64,000 nucleotides of DNA from Vibrio rumoiensis (GCF_002218045.2 NZ_AP018685.1:186001-250000), one strand, 5' to 3'. Positions 9,179-18,501 are shown, counted from the first letter of the stretch. Notes: generated by a model from the letters alone, not told the origin. Numbers and translations: made by a program.

Positions 9179-10554
9179 TGGCCCCTACAAAATTACCTGA
9201 TGCTTGGATTAAAGCTACTGTATCAGAAATTAACGACTATAAGCCATCTAGTATGCAGCCTAAAAACCATCAGGGTGATGTTTTTGAACTATTTAGCGTT
9301 CCAATTTTCCCTGAAGGAAGACCTGAAGTATTGAAGGCCGAAGACATTGGGTCGAGCAAGCAATTTGTAAACTGTGATGATGTATTGGTTTGCAAAATCA
9401 ATCCAAGGATTAACAGGGTATGGTGTATTCCTCATTCCAATAGTTTAAAGCAGATAGCTTCTTCTGAATGGATTGTTATACGCCAAAGTAACGTCCATAG
9501 TAATTTCTTGACTTGGTATTTTAGGTCAGAAAATTTTAGAACAATGTTATGCGCTGATGTCACCGGTGTGGGAGGGTCGCTAACAAGAGCGCAACCTAAA
9601 AAAGTAGCTACTTTTGAAGTTCCTTTTCCCCCTCTAGCCGAACAAAAAGTTATTGCAGAAAAACTCGATACCTTACTTGCTCAGGTTGAAACCACCAAAG
9701 CTCGCCTTGAAAGTACTTTAGAAACACTGAAACAATTTCGTCAATCGGTGCTGGCTGCCGCTGTTAGCGGGAAGTTGACGGAGGATTGGAGAGGCCTGCA
9801 CGAAAAATATGTTGAGTTTTGCGGCTATACGGTTCCTGCATCTTGGCTTAATAGCTCTATCGGGAATGAGTCTGAATATGTAACGAGTGGTTCTCGTGGA
9901 TGGGCTAAATATTATTCTGATTCTGGGGCTTTATTTATTCGCTCACAGGATATAAATTCAGATGAGCTAAATATCCAAAATGCGGCATATGTGCAGCTAC
10001 CTGATAAAATCGAGGGCCAAAGGACGAAGGTTCAAATAAATGATTTGTTGGTAACGATTACAGGGGCAAATGTCACGAAATGTGCACGTCTAAAAACTAA
10101 TTTAGATGATGCATATATTAGTCAACATGTAGCATTAATCAGACTGAAATCCCCCGAAAATTCAGCTTTCTTTGAGCTTGTTCTGAAAGCCCTAAATGCG
10201 GGAAGAAAACAACTCAACGCGATGGCATATGGTGGTGGTAAACCAGGACTAAATTTACAGAACATAAAAGATGTTGAGTTTGCTAAACCAAGTTCCTCTA
10301 TAGAAGCTGATGAAATTGTTAGAAGAGTGAATAAGCTTTTTGCTGGTGCTGATATAACCGAACAGCTGGTTAATCAAGCATTAGAGCGTATCAATAATCT
10401 CACTCAGTCTATTCTCGCCAAAGCATTCAGAGGTGAACTAACCGAGCAATGGCGTAAAGATAACCCTGAACTAATCTCGGCGGATAATTCAGCTGAAGCA
10501 TTGCTGAGAAAGATTAAAGCAGAGCGTGCAGCGGCTAAGTCAAAAAAGCAATAG
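9178..10554 (+). CDS. hsdS: Type I restriction-modification specificity subunit
   Basis: A 458-residue HsdS with the classical two-repeat plan. Target recognition domain 1 covers about residues 1-150. The central conserved helix begins at PPLAEQKVIAEKLDTLLAQ and ends in SGKLTEDWR. Target recognition domain 2 covers about 215-375. A second conserved helix ends in FRGELTEQWR. The two recognition domains would each read one half of a bipartite DNA target; the target cannot be deduced here. The start codon overlaps the hsdM stop. The C-terminus is lysine rich. Recognition domains in this family recombine freely, so specificity may differ from close relatives. Confidence 0.92.
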   Translation: MAPTKLPDAWIKATVSEINDYKPSSMQPKNHQGDVFELFSVPIFPEGRPEVLKAEDIGSSKQFVNCDDVLVCKINPRINRVWCIPHSNSLKQIASSEWIVIRQSNVHSNFLTWYFRSENFRTMLCADVTGVGGSLTRAQPKKVATFEVPFPPLAEQKVIAEKLDTLLAQVETTKARLESTLETLKQFRQSVLAAAVSGKLTEDWRGLHEKYVEFCGYTVPASWLNSSIGNESEYVTSGSRGWAKYYSDSGALFIRSQDINSDELNIQNAAYVQLPDKIEGQRTKVQINDLLVTITGANVTKCARLKTNLDDAYISQHVALIRLKSPENSAFFELVLKALNAGRKQLNAMAYGGGKPGLNLQNIKDVEFAKPSSSIEADEIVRRVNKLFAGADITEQLVNQALERINNLTQSILAKAFRGELTEQWRKDNPELISADNSAEALLRKIKAERAAAKSKKQ

Positions 10555-10643
10555 TTAGGGTTCTTATTTAGGAAAAATGCATTTTCAGATCTGGAGTTCG
10601 TACAATAGCTTCGTAAAAACATCAGGTGATAAGCGATAACGAT

Positions 10644-12614
10644 ATGTTTCAAATACAGGATTTAGTAGATCTTCAAACCTTGTCTGAGTCAGCAGAGTTA
10701 GAATTTAAGTTAGCTCAAGGGCAAGATGGCAAAGGTAAATTACCAGATGATTTTTGGCCAACGTACAGTGCAATGGCGAACTCTCGAGGCGGCTATGTGG
10801 TTCTTGGTGTTCGAGAGAAAAAAGGGCAACTAACCTTAGCTGGGATTGAAGCAATAGAGGTGGTTCGCAAGCAACTTTTTGATATTGCAGGTAACAACGC
10901 CAAGGTAAATATGAATTTGCTGACTGATGATAACGTTCAAGTTGCTACCATTGATGGCAAATCTTTATTAGTGATAGAAATACCGGCCGCACGCCGTGAC
11001 CAAAAGCCTGTTTATCTGAAAAATCAGCCAATGAAGGAAACGTACACTCGCCTTCATGAGGGGGACCACCGTTGTAGTGAGGAACAGGTTAAGCGGATGA
11101 TGGCTGAACAGGTTGAGGATAGCCGGGACGATAAGATTCTCACCGGCTTTGATTTTACTGATATCGATATGGATAGCTTGAAGGCATACAAGAACCTATT
11201 TGCTGTAGCAAAGCCTCAACATCCGTGGTTGGAATTAGACCTGTTTGAATTGTTTAAAAAGCTGGGTGGATGGCGTAAAGACCGTCAGGCTGGTGTTGAA
11301 GGCATTACTTTAGCGGGAGTGTTAATGTTTGGCACTTGGGATGCAATTCAGGATGCAGTTCCCAATTACTTTGTTGATTACAGAGAACGAGATGAAGCCA
11401 GTGTTGAACGCTGGATTGACCGTCTCTATCCCGATGGCTCTTGGTCTGGAAATGTCTTTGATTTCTATCGACGTACCTACCGGAAATTAGTTACTGACTT
11501 AAAGGTGCCATTTGAGCTTCAAGATGGTATTCGCTTAGATGATTCAAAAGCTCATGAGGCTATCCGCGAAGCATTAGTTAACACTCTCGTTCATGCTGAT
11601 TACACCGGACGTAGCTCTATCCTGATTGTTAAACGCCCTGACTTGTTTGGTTTCCGTAATCCTGGGTTGATGCGCGTTCCCCCTGAAATAGCAGTGAAAG
11701 GCGGAGAAAGTGATTGTCGTAACCGCCGAATGCATCAGATGTTTCTGATGATTGGTGCGGGAGAACGAGCGGGTTCTGGTATCCCTAAGATATATAGTGG
11801 CTGGGAGTGGGCTAAATGGCGAACTCCGAAACTGTATGAAAAATATGAGCCATCAGAGCAAACATTATTAGAGCTATCTACGGCTAGTCTTATCCCTGAA
11901 GAAGTAACTCAACTGCTAGCAGTGATGTTTGGTAATAGCTTCTATTCACTGAATGAGCTTGAGCAAATGATCGTTGTAACGGCAGCAATTGAAGGCTGGG
12001 TTAACCATGAGCGTGCTTGCCAGTTAACCAGTAAACATTCACGAGACGTCACTTTAACGTTACCTCGCCTTGTTGATAAAGGTTTTCTAGTAGCAAGCGG
12101 AGAAAAAAGAGATAAATCGTATAGTTTACCTGGAATGGAGCCTCCATCACCTGAAGATGTTTTTTCTAATGCGTTAACCCCAACAAGTAACTTAACGCAT
12201 AACGTCGACAGCTTAACGCATAAAGTTAATAACTTAACGCATAGCGACAATAACACTGATGATACTAGTGATGTTAGAGACAGCAAAGGTAGGTTTATCA
12301 GTGCATTAATCGATAAGCCATTTATTGATAGTCTGGAAGCATTAAGTGAGGTTTTCCGACAACAACTTAACGCTTTAGGTGCTCCAGCTAGAGAGCAGCA
12401 CCGATTAGATACAGAGACAATGAAGTTTCTGATTACTGAGTTATGTCGAGAGCATTATATATCCGTCTCTGTATTGGAAATGCTATTAGATCGTAAACCT
12501 CAAAGTTTACGGCAAAACTATTTGAAGACTATGGTCTCTGACGGACGACTAAAAATGGCTTTTCCTCACAAGCCTAACTCACCAAAACAAGGGTATACCT
12601 CGACGGATGAATAG
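10644..12614 (+). CDS. AlbA_2 / HATPase-type ATP-binding protein of the defence island
   Basis: A protein of 656 residues (662 if the GTG at 10626 is used; neither start has a strong ribosome binding site). The N-terminus is an AlbA_2 domain (ESAELEFKLA, then ANSRGGYVVLGV). A central GHKL/HATPase_c_4-like segment carries HEAIREALVNTLVHADY and GAGERAGSGIPKI. The C-terminus holds winged-helix-like segments around a tandem linker of LTH heptads at about residues 516-537. This family is common beside restriction systems and was formerly annotated as a transcriptional regulator or divergent AAA-4 protein. It lies 90 bp after hsdS and 37 bp before the next ATPase gene, so it may be cotranscribed with either. 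Its biochemical role is unknown. Confidence 0.75.
   Translation: MFQIQDLVDLQTLSESAELEFKLAQGQDGKGKLPDDFWPTYSAMANSRGGYVVLGVREKKGQLTLAGIEAIEVVRKQLFDIAGNNAKVNMNLLTDDNVQVATIDGKSLLVIEIPAARRDQKPVYLKNQPMKETYTRLHEGDHRCSEEQVKRMMAEQVEDSRDDKILTGFDFTDIDMDSLKAYKNLFAVAKPQHPWLELDLFELFKKLGGWRKDRQAGVEGITLAGVLMFGTWDAIQDAVPNYFVDYRERDEASVERWIDRLYPDGSWSGNVFDFYRRTYRKLVTDLKVPFELQDGIRLDDSKAHEAIREALVNTLVHADYTGRSSILIVKRPDLFGFRNPGLMRVPPEIAVKGGESDCRNRRMHQMFLMIGAGERAGSGIPKIYSGWEWAKWRTPKLYEKYEPSEQTLLELSTASLIPEEVTQLLAVMFGNSFYSLNELEQMIVVTAAIEGWVNHERACQLTSKHSRDVTLTLPRLVDKGFLVASGEKRDKSYSLPGMEPPSPEDVFSNALTPTSNLTHNVDSLTHKVNNLTHSDNNTDDTSDVRDSKGRFISALIDKPFIDSLEALSEVFRQQLNALGAPAREQHRLDTETMKFLITELCREHYISVSVLEMLLDRKPQSLRQNYLKTMVSDGRLKMAFPHKPNSPKQGYTSTDE
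12191..12253 (+). repeat. Three tandem 21-bp units inside the AlbA_2 gene
   Basis: Units at 12191-12211, 12212-12232 and 12233-12253 each begin CTTAACGCATA. They encode seven-residue repeats with the core LTH. The unit length is a multiple of three, so copy-number change would alter linker length without a frameshift. Confidence 0.85.
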
Positions 12615-12651
12615 TCGTGATATCAATCCTAAATAGAAGGAAATTGCAAAA

Positions 12652-14358
12652 ATGAAGTTAATATCTTTAACTTTGGATGGTGAGTATAAAGGACTAGCTA
12701 ATCAGAGTTTTAATTTCAGCCAGACGCAAGGCAACATACTAGCTCTGATTGGGCTTAATGGTTCAGGAAAGTCGCAGTTACTTGAATTAATTGCTGAAAT
12801 TTTTGCTTTTTTGGAAAGAGTACAACGAGAAGATTTTAAAGTAAGAACTTCCTTAGGGTTTGGGTTTGAACTGATTTATCAAATCAAAGTGGATGTTGGG
12901 TCTAACTTCTCCAAAACAAACTTCTCTTCATGGTCTTTTGCAACAACAGAAACTCTTACCTATCGAATTGTTTTGGATATCGATAGTAAAAAACCACAGT
13001 GTTATATAGTGACGGATGGTGAAGATGACTCTCTGGATATAGACAAAATTCGATTGCCATATGTGGTTGGGTATGCGTCTGGTTTGAATGAAAATTTACA
13101 GCGTAGTTTTATGAAAAATGCTGTGCAATTTTATGAGATTATGCGGGTGAGACATCGCCGTAGGAAAGCTCTTGAAAATGTCGAGGGAGGTGCCCTCAGA
13201 GCTGAAATAAATCGGTCATACTTATCGAGGTACCCACATATTTTCAGTTTAAGAGAGCCTGATAGTAGTTTTTCTGATTATTTCTTCCCTGAACATGAAA
13301 TCTTAGAGTCGGATACTCCCATCAGTAACATGGTGTTCCTCGATTATGATTGCGTTGGTATCATGCTGGCTTGTTTATCTGTTTTTTCCACAAAAAATAT
13401 AGATAACATATTGGAAGAACTGTCTTTTTATAAGCCTAATAAATTAGTTTTGCAGTATGATTTTAGTGTTGGAATCATCGAGGAAGATGTTATTAAAGAT
13501 ATTAAAATGCTTCTTCGAGTCGCAGGAACGAATAAATTTAAAGGAATTGGTAAGCCTAGTACTCCCGAGGAGTATGATACTTATGAACTTGATTACTTAT
13601 CTGGCGAAATTGAGTTAGATCTAACAGATGTTTCTTTGGTTAGTCAGCTTAAAGAAGATAATTATGGAGATCCTCGAGTACTGTTTTTCCGTTTGCTTAA
13701 GTTACAGCTTTTGGGTATTAAAAATTGGCAACGAGTATCCCGACAGAGGTTGTTAAGTGATAACTTCTTTGAAACGTTAAAAAAACCTTTAAAAACAAAA
13801 TTACCATTGTCGGTAATTAAGCTGTATTTATCTGGATCCGATAACCGGATGGTTAATTTTGACGATTTATCTGATGGAGAAAGCCAGTTAATACAAATCA
13901 TTGCTACTTCTGTGGTCTTTAGAGATGAGCAAGCGATCTTTTTATTTGATGAACCAGAAACTCATCTGAATCCTTCATGGAGAACATATTTTCATCACTA
14001 TCTTAGCAAGGCTTTAGGCACTCAGGAGTACAATTCTCAGGTGTTTGTTTCTACTCATTCGCCATTCATGATTTCCTCTTTGAAAAAAGAAGATATCCTG
14101 TTTTTCGAGCGTGATGAGCATGGCAAGATTTTAATGGAGCCAATTGGAACGCAGACTTATGGTTCTTCCTTTGACGTGCTTATAAAGCAACACTTTGGTT
14201 TACGCTCTCTGATATCACAAACAGTTGTTGAAGCAGTAAAAGAACATCTTCCAAAAGATGATCATCAAGCTTCTATTCAAGAAGCAAGGAGATGGATAGA
14301 GAGCAACCTAGGTGATTCGATGGAAAAAGCTTATTTACTAAGGAAGTTGCAAAGCTGA
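12652..14358 (+). CDS. ABC/SMC-like AAA ATPase of a Septu-like (ATPase + HNH) pair
   Basis: A 568-residue ATPase with Walker A GLNGSGKS at 34-41, a signature SDGESQL at 407-413, Walker B LFDEPETH with D433/E434, and the switch histidine H469 in STHSPF. The catalytic halves are separated by about 360 residues, as in the OLD/PtuA/Rad50-like group. AGAAGGAAA precedes ATG 12652. Its TGA overlaps the ATG of the HNH nuclease gene, so the two are coupled. It resembles PtuA of Septu systems and also the restriction-system-associated AAA ATPases seen next to type I modules. Which label is better cannot be decided without a profile search. Confidence 0.78.
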   Translation: MKLISLTLDGEYKGLANQSFNFSQTQGNILALIGLNGSGKSQLLELIAEIFAFLERVQREDFKVRTSLGFGFELIYQIKVDVGSNFSKTNFSSWSFATTETLTYRIVLDIDSKKPQCYIVTDGEDDSLDIDKIRLPYVVGYASGLNENLQRSFMKNAVQFYEIMRVRHRRRKALENVEGGALRAEINRSYLSRYPHIFSLREPDSSFSDYFFPEHEILESDTPISNMVFLDYDCVGIMLACLSVFSTKNIDNILEELSFYKPNKLVLQYDFSVGIIEEDVIKDIKMLLRVAGTNKFKGIGKPSTPEEYDTYELDYLSGEIELDLTDVSLVSQLKEDNYGDPRVLFFRLLKLQLLGIKNWQRVSRQRLLSDNFFETLKKPLKTKLPLSVIKLYLSGSDNRMVNFDDLSDGESQLIQIIATSVVFRDEQAIFLFDEPETHLNPSWRTYFHHYLSKALGTQEYNSQVFVSTHSPFMISSLKKEDILFFERDEHGKILMEPIGTQTYGSSFDVLIKQHFGLRSLISQTVVEAVKEHLPKDDHQASIQEARRWIESNLGDSMEKAYLLRKLQS

Positions 14359-15512
14359 TGTTATTCCCTCTTGACCCTAATACCCCTCAATGTGCAGTGT
14401 TCGAAGTACTTAATAATGAGCTTCTACATTTCCTTCATTCATCAATCCATACTCGTGTATTTGATGAGAACCTTTTTTCTGAGTATCACTTCGATGGTGA
14501 AGACATTAGAAGTGTTTGTTGGACTAATGAGAAGACTAGAGAAAAATTTCAGGTTCTTTGGAATGAACTACCGGCAGGCATCGGTGACAGGCAAGCCTTA
14601 TATGATCTGGTTTTAACTGGGCAGGATATTGCCGGATATTTTGATAACCTTAATGTCCAGCTCCCGGTATTAGAAGATAGGGAATTGTTCGAGGCTTTTA
14701 AATCTCTGACTACTTACTTATTTACTCAAACAATGAAGTTAAGTAGTACTCGAAAGCAAAGTGATAGTTCAATAAATCAGCACTACGGCGCATTTAGACA
14801 GGCTAACCAAAATACCTCTTTATGCTATATATGTGGTACGGAGTTGTTGTCTCAAGACCGTATTGAGTTAAGTGCTGATGATAACTGGCGTGCCGATTAC
14901 GATCACATCCTTTGTAAGGATAAGTACCCAATCTACTCTGCACATCCGGGTAACTTTATTCCTACCTGCCACACTTGTAATAGTAAAGCCAAAGGGGCAA
15001 AAGATGCTCTCAATGACCGCCGCGGTCGACGGAAAGCATTCTATCCATTGCCACCCTCGCAAGAGTCTTGTTACCTGTCTGCAATTATAGTCCCATATTT
15101 CTTAGAACTTGATGATTTCATAGGCGGTGATTGGGAGTCACCGCTATCGGCATCGCCCGTTACGTTTCCAAATGCTTCTGCCGCTATTACTTCAAAAATT
15201 AATGTGTGGAAAGAGCTTTATGAAGTTCCACAACGAGTTGAACAACATATCGTGACCAATTTTTGCGAACGTATTGCAGGGGACCTTAACTTGACCGATC
15301 AAGATGATTTTGACGACTTTACTCGCCAACTAAATAGAGCCGTTAGACGTGAACCTGCTGATATAAAAAAGTCTGAGTGGCGGTTTTGGTTTTATCTGCT
15401 TTATGGTTTTTTGCATGATCAAAGTATTGACTATAAAAGAGATATTTGGACTATGCTTCAGTGGAAGTTGAGTTTAAGTAACGAAGGTGATATGAATGAA
15501 ACCTTTGTGTGA
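14358..15512 (+). CDS. HNH endonuclease partner of the AAA ATPase (PtuB-like)
   Basis: A 384-residue protein with an HNH/zinc module in its middle: C156-x2-C159 in CYICG, D182-H183 in DYDHIL, N199, then C204-x2-C207-N208 in PTCHTCNSKAKG. The paired CxxC motifs should hold a structural zinc, and the histidine-asparagine centre should bind the catalytic metal. About 150 residues before and 175 after the module have no motif I recognise. Coupled translation with the ATPase argues for a complex in which the ATPase licenses DNA cleavage. It is longer than PtuB proteins I recall (about 200-250 residues), so it may represent a variant type. Confidence 0.78.
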   Translation: MLFPLDPNTPQCAVFEVLNNELLHFLHSSIHTRVFDENLFSEYHFDGEDIRSVCWTNEKTREKFQVLWNELPAGIGDRQALYDLVLTGQDIAGYFDNLNVQLPVLEDRELFEAFKSLTTYLFTQTMKLSSTRKQSDSSINQHYGAFRQANQNTSLCYICGTELLSQDRIELSADDNWRADYDHILCKDKYPIYSAHPGNFIPTCHTCNSKAKGAKDALNDRRGRRKAFYPLPPSQESCYLSAIIVPYFLELDDFIGGDWESPLSASPVTFPNASAAITSKINVWKELYEVPQRVEQHIVTNFCERIAGDLNLTDQDDFDDFTRQLNRAVRREPADIKKSEWRFWFYLLYGFLHDQSIDYKRDIWTMLQWKLSLSNEGDMNETFV

Positions 15513-15883
15513 TGTAGTTGTACACTGATTTTGGGCAAAGGTTTGTTCCGAAGTGTACATATATGTTTATGAAAAGTACTCAGGCTAAGTTGGCAATTTT
15601 GCTTAGTGGTGTGGTTGAGTAAATGGAAAAATAAGAGCTGACTTAGATGAATTTACCCACCAATTGACAGTGATGAAGTGTATAACGAAATTTTTGAGCA
15701 GGCTGAGAACTTTAACCGTAATGCGGCATAATTTACTAGTAATTAATAGAAATCTGGATCTGAACGCTTAAAGCATTATTGAATACAAGCTGAAATCTAT
15801 GATATTTAAAAATAAATCGCAATAGGGATTACAAAAAAGTTTCAAGATACGACTAATGAATATCAAAATATCTGATTGAAAAT
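15513..15883 (+). other. Low-coding spacer in the transposon cargo
   Basis: This 371-bp gap has no complete gene. It holds one likely gene remnant (15651-15731) and many stops in all frames. No promoter or terminator could be assigned. Confidence 0.5.
15651..15731 (+). pseudogene. Short C-terminal gene remnant
   Basis: After a TGA at 15648, an open run encodes PPIDSDEVYNEIFEQAENF and a few more residues before TAA at 15729-15731. The composition is protein-like, acidic and aromatic, and has no start codon. It may be the tail of a gene lost by deletion. I do not recognise the family with certainty. Confidence 0.3.
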
Positions 15884-16078
15884 ATGAAGGAACTCTTGGT
15901 CATTTACTACTGTAATAAAAAAAGAACCAAGTCTTGCCTTCATTGTTATATAGAGGCGTCATTGGATCATCTCCCTAAGTCATACAATGACGATTTTGGG
16001 CCTAATACCTGTCCGGAAGTGTTTATGTATCTTTATCTGAGACATCTTTGTAGAGAAGCGAATATCTACAGTGGTTAA
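15884..16078 (+). CDS. Small hypothetical protein upstream of the broken TniQ-like gene
   Basis: The 64-codon frame runs from ATG 15884, with a weak ribosome binding site, to TAA at 16078. Its last 8 bases overlap the GTG start of the TniQ-like gene, which suggests coupling. The protein has a CLHC motif and a tyrosine-rich C-terminus. No family is recognised. It could instead be the tail of a decayed gene, since the frame upstream closes at 15857. Confidence 0.4.
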   Translation: MKELLVIYYCNKKRTKSCLHCYIEASLDHLPKSYNDDFGPNTCPEVFMYLYLRHLCREANIYSG

Positions 16079-16232
16079 AGTATTTGAGGGCGAAACACTT
16101 TTTAGCTTTTTGTTTCGTAATTATCTTGTCTATGGTACCTATGATATTGGAAACCTAGTTTCAACAGCTGGCAATATAAATTTATATCCTAAAGTTAACC
16201 TTGCAGATTTATCAAGCCCGAATTCAACTGCG

Positions 16233-17289
16233 AAGTGCGACACTCTCCAATATCAAGCAGCCAATGCCATTTCTTTAAAGACAATCGCTGGTTGCTTGAA
16301 GTCTAAACACTTTTTCGGGCGATAATTTATCCGTGATACAGCGAATTCAATATCGCTGTCTGTTACCGTTGTTAAGTCGGTTCCTTTCTTCACATATTGC
16401 CTTAAAAGCCCGTTAGCATTCTCATTGGCTCCACGCTCCCAAGAGCTATAAGGATGGGCAAAGTACACATCAGCCTCCAACGCCTTTGCGATGGTTTCGT
16501 GGCCTGCAAACTCTCTCCCATTATCTGCCGTGATGGTATGGACATGTTCCTTATAAGGCATGAGTAGCTCTATGGTGGCTTGGGTGACATCATCTGCTGA
16601 CTTCGATGGCACTTTCTTGACCACGTAAAATCGAGTTTTACGCTCTAAAATGGTCACCATAGCACCAGTGCCATGTTTACCTAATACGGTGTCGATTTCC
16701 CAATCACCCAATCGCTCCTTACTGTCAACGATGCTTGGCCTATCATCGATAGAAACAGCATTCTTGATCGCTGGCGCTTTCTCTTTTCTACCGCGACGAT
16801 ACCGCTTGTGACCTTGCCTCAAGTGGCGATATAACTTGCCTCCCAAGCGTTTATCCTGCGCAACAAATCGGTAGATCCACTCATGACTGACAGCGGCACC
16901 GACTCTATTTAATACACTGGAAATCTGCTCTGGACTCCAATCTGCTTCTAGAAGGAGGCGGATAAAATCAACACGCTCCTTTGGTATTCTGTATTTACGC
17001 GCTGATGTGCGTTTTTTGATTGAGAATGCCTGAGCTTCGCTTGGGCAATAATGACTGCCTTTGCGGCCGCGTTTAAGCTCCCGATATACCGTAGAGCGAT
17101 GGCACTGAACGGTTTTGGCTATTTCAGAAACCGAAATTCCCCGTTCCAAAAGAGCAGAAATCTGGTATCTTCTGCCCTCGGTCAACTGCTGATAATTCAT
17201 GGTAGTACTGCTTGTTTCTTTGGAGAGAAGAGCGTACCACTTTCAGCAGTTGGCTTCCTCTTCTACACCTTTCCATGAATGTCGCACTT
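16233..17289 (-). mobile_element. IS30-family insertion sequence
   Basis: One transposase gene lies between short inverted repeats AAGTGCGACA at 16233-16242 and its complement at 17280-17289. The element is about 1.06 kb and is inserted within the TniQ-like gene. No clear 2-3 bp target duplication is visible, so the exact ends could be off by a few bases. Confidence 0.8.
16253..17200 (-). CDS. IS30-family transposase
   Basis: A 315-residue DDE transposase. The N-terminal helix-turn-helix has GISVSEIAKTVQCHRSTVYR. The catalytic triad is D170 in WEIDTV, D226 in TADNGREF and E260 in GANENANG. The 33 residues between the second D and the E are the IS30 spacing. The frame is intact, so the element may still be active. 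It is transcribed against the surrounding cargo genes. Confidence 0.93.
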   Translation of the reverse strand: MNYQQLTEGRRYQISALLERGISVSEIAKTVQCHRSTVYRELKRGRKGSHYCPSEAQAFSIKKRTSARKYRIPKERVDFIRLLLEADWSPEQISSVLNRVGAAVSHEWIYRFVAQDKRLGGKLYRHLRQGHKRYRRGRKEKAPAIKNAVSIDDRPSIVDSKERLGDWEIDTVLGKHGTGAMVTILERKTRFYVVKKVPSKSADDVTQATIELLMPYKEHVHTITADNGREFAGHETIAKALEADVYFAHPYSSWERGANENANGLLRQYVKKGTDLTTVTDSDIEFAVSRINYRPKKCLDFKQPAIVFKEMALAA

Positions 17290-18447
17290 ATTATCTGAAA
17301 TCGGGGGAAACTACTCCGAAAGTGATCTAGCAGAACTATTAGAAGTGAATGGTATTATATCGAGAGAGCGACAGCTTTTAGTAAGTCCGGACCACTATTT
17401 GCACCATATAAAATATTACTTTTATAATAACGATAAAAATGAAGGGCCTTATAACGGTAACCAGATTTTCTATTGTCATTCTTGTATAAAAAACAATATA
17501 GCTGAATATGGCGTGGGATATTTAAAACATGAATGGTTTAGGAACCATTCATGTAGTATTCATAGTGATAAAGTATTTACAATTTCATGTTCTTCCAGGT
17601 CGCAAACTTTGAGGGCTTTGAAAACGATTCTGTCTGGTCGAGTTCCACCTGGTTCAAAAATTAATGAGGAAATAAAAAGTACCAGTCGTAGGAAGTATAA
17701 AGAGTCACCAATCGTAATGGCTAGTTGTCTTGAATATAAGTTTTATCTTTGGGTGTTTAGAAACAGAAAAAGAATAACTGATGATGTAGCTTGTAGACTC
17801 GGATTTACAAACGCAAAGAGAATGTTACTTTCTATGAATAATAGTCGGCATATATATAAACCTTCGGATATGAACAAGGTGTCATCAAGTGCCTCTAGAT
17901 TAGAGTCTGTATTTTATGCTTTCTGGGATTCTGGTGATGAAGCATTAAGATCTTTTTTAAATGCACACTCTAAGTCTGTTAATGTGTACTTTGGTGTTTT
18001 TGATCGTCGTGCGATTCAGAGTAAGATTTGGAAATTTAACAGCTATGATTGTTATCGTTGTCCTCGTATGAAATGGTCTGAATCATGTCTTGCTAGCCAA
18101 AGCATTGTTCGATGGCGCTTATACTATCCAGTTATTGAGTATGGCGGGGACATAAGGGTTCTTCATGAAGATGTTTCTTATAGGAGATACCCTTTGACCA
18201 TAGAATCTATTGCTGTTTTTATATCTAAGTATTGGCCTGATGCGAAATGTCCTGTTTATTCTAGGGACATACCGCTAGTAGTAACAAATTTTTTGGGGTG
18301 GATCGATAGTCAATGCATAAGTCAAAAAAAAGAAGATTCAAACATTGAACTGCCTACAGTTAAGGGAAAAGGGATAAGTGTAGCGGTGTAGCAATCGACC
18401 TATGATTGACGGCATTGAAAAGAAAAATAGACTGAAACGAGAGTGTA

Positions 18448-18469
18448 CTTACGGGCAAACTCTTTTGTC
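18448..18469 (-). repeat. Inner TnsB-type terminal repeat of the Tn7-like element
   Basis: On the - strand it reads GACAAAAGAGTT, then TGCCCGTAAG (22 bp). It matches the outer repeat in 19 of 22 positions and begins GACAA like the Tn7 TnsB sites. The orientation is the same as the outer repeat, with 10 bp between them. Confidence 0.8.
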
Positions 18470-18479
18470 TCAAAACTCT

Positions 18480-18501
18480 CTTACGGGTAAACTTTATTGT
18501 C
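18480..18501 (-). repeat. Outer TnsB-type terminal repeat of the Tn7-like element
   Basis: On the - strand it reads GACAATAAAGTT, then TACCCGTAAG. It lies exactly 8 bp inside the terminal TGT (TGTGCAAT read inward), the same spacing as at the Tn7 left end. This fixes the element boundary at 18509. Confidence 0.82.

Larger units (their letters stand above)
16071..18391 (+). pseudogene. TniQ-like gene split by an IS30-family element
   Basis: The N-terminal piece (GTG 16071 to about 16232) encodes VFEGETLFSFLFRNYLVYG, matching the start of TniQ domains. After the insertion sequence, the reading continues from about 17290 to 18391 with roughly 365 codons. This part contains a zinc-type motif, YCHSCIKN, then KHEWFRNHSCSIH, as in TniQ. 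Rejoined, the protein would be near 420 residues, in the size range of TniQ targeting proteins rather than of the longer TnsD. The gene ends 56 bp from the first terminal repeat of the transposon. The insertion almost certainly inactivates it, although ATG 17279 inside the IS could still start a fragment. Confidence 0.7.

Noticed and set aside
11942..12286. Antisense open frame of 114 codons within the AlbA_2 gene
   Set aside because: It is repetitive (LTLCVKL) because it mirrors the 21-bp tandem repeats of the real gene and has no ribosome binding site.
16226..17295. Target-site duplication of the IS30 element
   Set aside because: Bases flanking the inverted repeats do not match as 2- or 3-bp duplicates, so none is claimed.
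17279..18391. Independent intact gene starting at ATG 17279
   Set aside because: The ATG lies in the IS30 inverted repeat and the protein lacks the TniQ N-terminus, which is found on the other side of the insertion.
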